Assembly: GCA_017936375.1 (NCBI GenBank)
Contig: JAGBFR010000031.1
Span: forward strand, 1 to 34,455
Direction: 5' to 3'
Origin: Clostridia bacterium
GTDB lineage: Bacteria > Bacillota > Clostridia > Christensenellales > Aristaeellaceae
Length of the DNA: 34,455 nucleotides
Positions within the stretch are counted from its first letter, which is position 1. Every line of letters starts with the position of its first letter. The position numbers and the translations under genes are program-made. Below the pieces are notes generated by a model. That model made no database searches. It saw nothing but the letters and a program-made list of their open reading frames with translations, and was not told the DNA's origin. Shown one piece after another: positions 30,896 to 34,455 of the stretch.

Positions 30896-32521
30896 ATGAA
30901 AAAGCTGGTATTGCTCCTTGAGATCCTCGCGCTGATCGCTGTGATGGCGGCGGTCGTCATCCTCGGCTCCCCGAGCGAGACGGTCGTCTCCGGCCCGGCG
31001 GATATCGAGGCGCTATGGGCGATTGAGGACACGCGCGAGGAGAGCGGGGCGCCGCTGGTGACGCATCTGCTGTGCGATGGCGTGCCGATGGTCTATGTGG
31101 AGAGCGAGGATACCTTCTGCTGCACGCTCGGCCTTGAGACCGGTGGCGACTGGCCGCAGATGAAGATCACGGCTCCGCAGGCGCGGGGGCTGAGCCTCTG
31201 CTTCTCCGACGACTATACCTATGACTGGTGCGACGAGGCCATCGGCAGCGGATACAGCTATGAGCTGATGGCGTATACAGACAAGGCGTACGACTACTTC
31301 AACGTGGTCTTTACCGGCCTGCCGCTCGTCAGCCTGACCGCTGAGCAGGCGATCACGCAGGAGGATACGCCTGTGCGCGTGACGGTAAGCGGATACGGCG
31401 AGGCGGCTGTCAGCACCTATGCGCGCGCGCATCTGCGCGGCGGCCTTTCCCTGTCGGCGGAGAAGAAGGCCTACAAGATCGAATACACCCGGCGGGCGGA
31501 CGGCACGGGCCGCGTGGAATGGGCCACCCCGGGTCTCGGGAGGACGGACGAGCTGCTCCTTCTGCCCATGCCCTTTGACAGCCTGCTCATGCGCGACCGG
31601 CTCAGCTGGGACCTCTACGGCAGGATGACCGCGCAGAGCAGCGGCTTTGCGCCGAGGAAGACGGCCTATGCCGAGGTGGTCATCAACGGGGAATACGCCG
31701 GCGTCTACCTGATGATGACGCCCTACAGCATGGAGCGCGACCTGCTCTCCCTGGGCACGGAGCACCTGCAGGACAGCGTATACCGCACCTGCGTGGCCTA
31801 CATGTCCGAGGGGCGGCCGCTGCTGGAGCATCCGCTGCGCGAGGGCGCGGGGTACGAGCTCTTCTACAGCCCGCAGGGCGGGGAGCCGTTTGCGCCGCTG
31901 GCCGGATACATCGACCTGCTGCTGGAGGAGGACGACGAGGCCTTCTGCCAAAAGGCGATGGAGCGGCTTGACCTCACCAGCCTGCTGCAGTCGCTCATTC
32001 TCATTCAGGCAGGCGGCATGACGGACAATGTATTCAACAATCTCTACATCCGCGCGGAGCGGATGCAGGCGGGCTATGTCTATCACTTCTTCCCATGGGA
32101 TATGGATCTCGCGTGGGGGCTGAAGATGGAGGACATAGGCTTCGCGTTTGAAAACTGGATGTTCTTCCCGCTGGCGGACAGGCTCATCAGCCTCAATCCC
32201 GGCGGCGCGGTGCGCGCGGAGCTGCTGCGGCTCTGGGAGGAGGCCTGCGCGGATTTGAATCTGCAGACCGTGCAGGAGCTGACCGCGGCCTATGCGCACG
32301 AGCTCAACGCCTCCGGCGCGATGGCGCGCAATGCGGAGCGCTGGGGCACGGAGCGCTATGAGGCCGACGGATTTGAGATCGGCGACTTTGCATCCGTGCG
32401 CTTTGCGCTGCTGGATGAGACCATCCGCCGCCTTGCGCAGGAGCCGGAGGGGCGCGCCCCCTTCCTTGAGCGTACGCAGTACGAGGGCAAGGGCACGCCG
32501 ATTCAGTGGGACGGGGAGTAA
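30896..32521 (+). CDS. CotH-kinase-like membrane-anchored protein
   Basis: A 541-residue protein with an uncleaved-looking N-terminal hydrophobic segment (about 4-24), so it is probably anchored with its domain outside. The CotH family signature is visible: AHLRGGLSLSAEKKAYKIEY, VINGEYAGVYLMM, DNVFNNLYI (D377, N382) and F-F-P-W401-D402-M-D404-L-A-W, where the aspartates would bind metal. CotH enzymes are atypical kinases that phosphorylate spore coat proteins in Bacillus. Other bacterial members are of unknown use. It starts 15 bases after dapH with a weak ribosome binding site (GGGACG), so it is co-transcribed but made at a lower level. Function in this operon is unknown. Confidence 0.78.
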   Translation: MKKLVLLLEILALIAVMAAVVILGSPSETVVSGPADIEALWAIEDTREESGAPLVTHLLCDGVPMVYVESEDTFCCTLGLETGGDWPQMKITAPQARGLSLCFSDDYTYDWCDEAIGSGYSYELMAYTDKAYDYFNVVFTGLPLVSLTAEQAITQEDTPVRVTVSGYGEAAVSTYARAHLRGGLSLSAEKKAYKIEYTRRADGTGRVEWATPGLGRTDELLLLPMPFDSLLMRDRLSWDLYGRMTAQSSGFAPRKTAYAEVVINGEYAGVYLMMTPYSMERDLLSLGTEHLQDSVYRTCVAYMSEGRPLLEHPLREGAGYELFYSPQGGEPFAPLAGYIDLLLEEDDEAFCQKAMERLDLTSLLQSLILIQAGGMTDNVFNNLYIRAERMQAGYVYHFFPWDMDLAWGLKMEDIGFAFENWMFFPLADRLISLNPGGAVRAELLRLWEEACADLNLQTVQELTAAYAHELNASGAMARNAERWGTERYEADGFEIGDFASVRFALLDETIRRLAQEPEGRAPFLERTQYEGKGTPIQWDGE

Positions 32522-32533
32522 AAAGAGATCAGA

Positions 32534-32565
32534 ACGGGGCTTTCCTGCGGGGGAGCTCCGTTTTT
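32534..32565 (+). terminator. Terminator after the dap operon
   Basis: A stem of about 12 pairs with several G-U pairs (ACGGGGCTTTCC with ..GAGCTCCGT) is followed by TTTTT. Confidence 0.75.
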
Positions 32566-32673
32566 GCATGGAAAGGCTGAAAGTGTGTCATCTGTGCGTT
32601 GAACCGGATTGAAAACAGCGTCGCCAAATGTTAAATTTTCCGGTAAAAATCGGGGAAATAGCTGAATTTTTTG

Positions 32674-32702
32674 TTGACAGATCCGCCTTGGGGTGGTATC
32701 AT
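32674..32702 (+). promoter_or_regulatory. Promoter of the str operon
   Basis: TTGACA (32674-32679), 17-base spacer, TATCAT (32697-32702), about 70 bases before the L7Ae-like gene. Confidence 0.8.
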
Positions 32703-32772
32703 AACTGTGTTTGCTGTGCATTCTGTCCACGGGGATAGTATGCACAGAAGACGAGAAAGGAAGATTAAAGCT

Positions 32773-33018
32773 ATGCATGAAGGTCTTGCCGACGTCGACC
32801 GACGGGTAGTCGGAACCAAGCAGCTGCTGCGCGCCCTTGACGAGGGCAAAATCGCCCGCGCCTTTGTGGCGGCCGATGCGGATCTGCTGCTGACCAAGCG
32901 TGTCGTTGACCGCTGCTATGACATGAACATCCCCTGCCAGCAGGTGGAGAGCATGGAGAAGCTCGGACGCGCATGCGGTATTGACGTCAAGGCTGCGGCT
33001 GCGGGCCTGTACAAGTAA
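32773..33018 (+). CDS. rplGB: L7Ae-family RNA-binding protein (YbxF/RplGB-like)
   Basis: A small 81-residue RNA-binding protein of the L7Ae/L30e type. GTKQLLRALDEGKIARAFVAADAD and the conserved end of the fold (CGIDVKAAAAGLYK) are visible. In Bacillus the homologue sits directly before rpsL, rpsG and fusA, exactly as here, and binds kink-turn RNA. The start at 32773 follows AAGGAAG; an ATG at 32740 is also in frame and cannot be excluded. Confidence 0.88.
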   Translation: MHEGLADVDRRVVGTKQLLRALDEGKIARAFVAADADLLLTKRVVDRCYDMNIPCQQVESMEKLGRACGIDVKAAAAGLYK

Positions 33019-33040
33019 GCTCGCGCGCATACGGGGTATA

Positions 33041-33137
33041 CCGGCCGCTGACCGGCGGGCCGGCTCTTTTGGCGCGTCTGCGCCGCCCGGAAGCCGATCG
33101 TTCCCTTTTGATATGACCCCGCAGGGCGGGCTCATAT
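33041..33137 (+). promoter_or_regulatory. Structured leader between the L7Ae-like gene and rpsL
   Basis: Two stems: an imperfect GC stem from 33041 (CCGGCC.. with ..GGCCGG, then CTCTTTT) that may act as a weak terminator, and a 12-pair stem with one mismatch at 33111-33137 (ATATGACCCCGC / GCGGGCTCATAT). The 178-base gap may carry control of ribosomal protein synthesis. Confidence 0.35.
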
Positions 33138-33196
33138 AGATGTATCAGCAAGCAAGTGTTCCAAGATTTTGAAGAAGAAACATAGGAGGTGCTTCC

Positions 33197-33571
33197 ATGC
33201 CTACGATCAACCAGTTGATCCGCAACGGAAGAAAAGCGATCGCCGTTAAGCCGACCGCGCCCATCCTGCAGAAGTGCCCGCAGAAGCGCGGCGTGTGCCT
33301 GTCTGTTAAGACCACCACGCCGAAGAAGCCGAACTCTGCGCTGCGTAAGATCGCCCGCGTTCGCCTGACGAACGGTGTCGAAGGTACCTGCTACATCCCC
33401 GGCATTGGCCACAACCTGCAGGAGCACTCCGTCGTGCTCATCCGCGGCGGCCGTGTCCGTGACCTGCCTGGCGTCCGCTACCACATCATCCGCGGCGCCC
33501 TCGACGCCGCCGGCGTGGCCAAGCGTATGCAGGCCCGCTCCAAGTACGGCGCGAAGCGCCCGAAGAAGTAA
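33197..33571 (+). CDS. rpsL: 30S ribosomal protein S12
   Basis: Decoding-centre ribosomal protein of 124 residues. It has the short form seen in E. coli, not the ~137-residue form with an internal insertion found in Bacillus. The signature [13 protein letters not shown] contains K43, unchanged. In the second conserved loop [13 protein letters not shown] residue 88 is Arg (codon CGT at 33458-33460) where most bacteria have Lys. AGGAGG lies 8 bases before the ATG. Confidence 0.97.
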   Translation: MPTINQLIRNGRKAIAVKPTAPILQKCPQKRGVCLSVKTTTPKKPNSALRKIARVRLTNGVEGTCYIPGIGHNLQEHSVVLIRGGRVRDLPGVRYHIIRGALDAAGVAKRMQARSKYGAKRPKK

Positions 33572-33575
33572 TCTC

Positions 33576-33603
33576 AAAAGGATTCTTCAGGGGTATTCCT
33601 TTT
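33576..33603 (+). promoter_or_regulatory. Hairpin directly after rpsL
   Basis: AAAAGGA and TCCTTTT (7 bp) flank a 14-base loop, ending in TTTT. It may be a weak terminator or attenuator between rpsL and rpsG. Confidence 0.4.
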
Positions 33604-33847
33604 AGTGGCGCCCTCCCAGTATCGGAGGTGTCGTCGGTCCGAAACGGGTGGCCGGTCGCGAAGCAAAGCAAATCGCACGTGTTGGAACAGCGTGCGCCGC
33701 GCTTTGCGGGCAGGACCGCGTGCTAGATCCGCAGTGGCTTACCGCTTTTGCTGAGGCGGCAGAGCTGCGGCCGGTCGGGCCATGCTGCAAGAAACCCGGA
33801 GCGAGGCGATAAACGCATTGCTCCCGACAATTCCAGGAGGTAAACCC
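33604..33847 (+). other. Rest of the long gap between rpsL and rpsG
   Basis: The rpsL-rpsG gap is 276 bases, and this stretch has no credible gene. Several small GC stems are possible, such as CCGC-GCTTT-GCGG and GC-rich segments around 33690-33770. An untranslated regulatory RNA element for rpsG/fusA is possible. AGGAGG lies at the end, 7 bases before the rpsG ATG. Confidence 0.35.
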
Positions 33848-34318
33848 ATGCCGAGACGTGGATTTGTACCGAAGCGTGAAGTGCTGCCGGATCCGGTGTA
33901 CGGCACCACGCTCATCACCAAGCTGATCAACCAGATCATGCTCGACGGCAAGCGCGGCATCGCGCAGTCCGTCTGCTACAGCGCGTTCGAGATGCTGGCC
34001 AACAAGACCGGCAAGGACGCCATGGAAGTTTTCAACGCGGCGATGCAGAACATCCTGCCGAGCCTCGAGGTTAAGGCCCGCCGCGTCGGCGGCGCGACCT
34101 ATCAGGTCCCGATCGAGATCCGCCCGGAGCGCCGTCAGACCCTGGCCCTGCGCTGGCTGGTCGATTTCTCCCGCAAGCGCGGCGAGAAGACCATGGCCGA
34201 GCGCCTCTGCGCTGAGATCATTGACGCCAGCAACAACACCGGCGCCTCTGTCAAGCGTAAGGAAGAAATGCATCGTATGGCCGAGGCCAACAAGGCTTTC
34301 GCCCACTACCGCTGGTAA
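33848..34318 (+). CDS. rpsG: 30S ribosomal protein S7
   Basis: Primary 16S rRNA-binding protein of the small-subunit head, 156 residues, the standard length. It starts [19 protein letters not shown] and contains [20 protein letters not shown] and the C-terminal [24 protein letters not shown] precedes the ATG; an in-frame upstream start is ignored. In other bacteria S7 represses its own operon by binding mRNA between rpsL and rpsG. Confidence 0.97.
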   Translation: MPRRGFVPKREVLPDPVYGTTLITKLINQIMLDGKRGIAQSVCYSAFEMLANKTGKDAMEVFNAAMQNILPSLEVKARRVGGATYQVPIEIRPERRQTLALRWLVDFSRKRGEKTMAERLCAEIIDASNNTGASVKRKEEMHRMAEANKAFAHYRW

Positions 34319-34330
34319 GAAGGTGCGACG

Positions 34331-34353
34331 GATACGGGCGTGGCGCCCGTATC
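34331..34353 (+). promoter_or_regulatory. Intercistronic hairpin between rpsG and fusA
   Basis: A perfect 10-bp stem GATACGGGCG / CGCCCGTATC with loop TGG and no T-run. It is more likely an mRNA stability or processing site than a terminator. Confidence 0.55.
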
Positions 34354-34405
34354 TGGATGGAAGGAATGTACAGAAAGCTTGTAATTTGAAAGGAGAACCT
34401 TCGTT

Positions 34406-34455
34406 ATGCCTAGAAGTCACCCGCTGGATAAGGTGCGCAACATCGGCATCATGGC
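34406..34455 (+). CDS. fusA: Elongation factor G, 5' end only
   Basis: The gene runs off the right edge. The 16 visible codons read MPRSHPLDKVRNIGIM, the start of EF-G before its GTP-binding P-loop (RNIGIMAHIDAGKTT in relatives). AAAGGAGAA precedes the ATG. Position after rpsG confirms the call. Confidence 0.93.
   Translation, partial: MPRSHPLDKVRNIGIM

Overview
The window is about 34.5 kb of GC-rich DNA (roughly 60% by eye) from what looks like a Firmicutes/Clostridia-type bacterium, probably an uncultured gut-associated lineage. The supporting signs are strong AGGAGG ribosome binding sites, near-consensus sigma-A promoters (TTGACA-17-TATAAT), the gene order L7Ae-like/rpsL/rpsG/fusA, the acetylase (DapH) branch of lysine synthesis, several ABC importers with separate binding proteins, and a short palindrome-rich repeat of a kind I recall from Clostridia genomes. 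The species cannot be named from sequence alone. There are no tRNA, rRNA, CRISPR, transposase or phage genes, so this is chromosomal core plus accessory metabolism rather than an island.

Layout. 1-421: leftward promoter at the edge, a terminator-like hairpin, and the promoter of the pot operon. 422-4288: potABCD, a spermidine/putrescine importer. 4309-4489: dispersed repeat and nested hairpins. 4557-5909: D-aminoacylase-type amidohydrolase, convergent with a small membrane-anchored protein (5964-6527, minus). 6752-8725: cytoplasmic GH13 amylase/neopullulanase-like enzyme. 8929-13143: five co-directional genes (two DUF3100-like membrane proteins, a TSUP transporter, a deaminase-type amidohydrolase and a Crp/Fnr regulator) that look like one uncharacterised uptake-and-hydrolysis unit. 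13194-15541 (minus): polar amino acid ABC importer. 16054-20003: ChvE/MmsAB-type monosaccharide ABC importer. 20091-22402 (minus): Nudix ADP-ribose pyrophosphatase translationally coupled to a GH2-shaped protein that lacks the catalytic Asn-Glu. 22702-27312: a 1536-residue membrane protein with seven SH3-like modules and long Glu/Pro/Thr and Glu-Pro-Glu-Gln repeat stalks. 27487-28323: double GNAT acetyltransferase. 28565-32521: dapA-dapB-dapH plus a CotH-kinase-like protein. 32773-34455: the str ribosomal operon (L7Ae-like, rpsL, rpsG, start of fusA).

How it fits together. Most of the window is nutrient acquisition: polyamines, amino acids, monosaccharides, maltodextrins and D-amino-acid conjugates. 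Lysine/diaminopimelate synthesis, one very large surface protein and the start of the translation operon follow. Regulation is often visible: near-consensus promoters, a palindrome over the sugar-importer promoter, a hairpin carrying the dapA -35 element in its loop, and hairpins between binding-protein and membrane-component genes that probably set their ratio.

The items most worth a second look are the DUF3100/TSUP/amidohydrolase/Crp cluster, the catalytically dead GH2-like protein, the giant repeat protein, the CotH-like gene in the dap operon, and ribosomal protein S12 with Arg at position 88, a position linked to streptomycin resistance.
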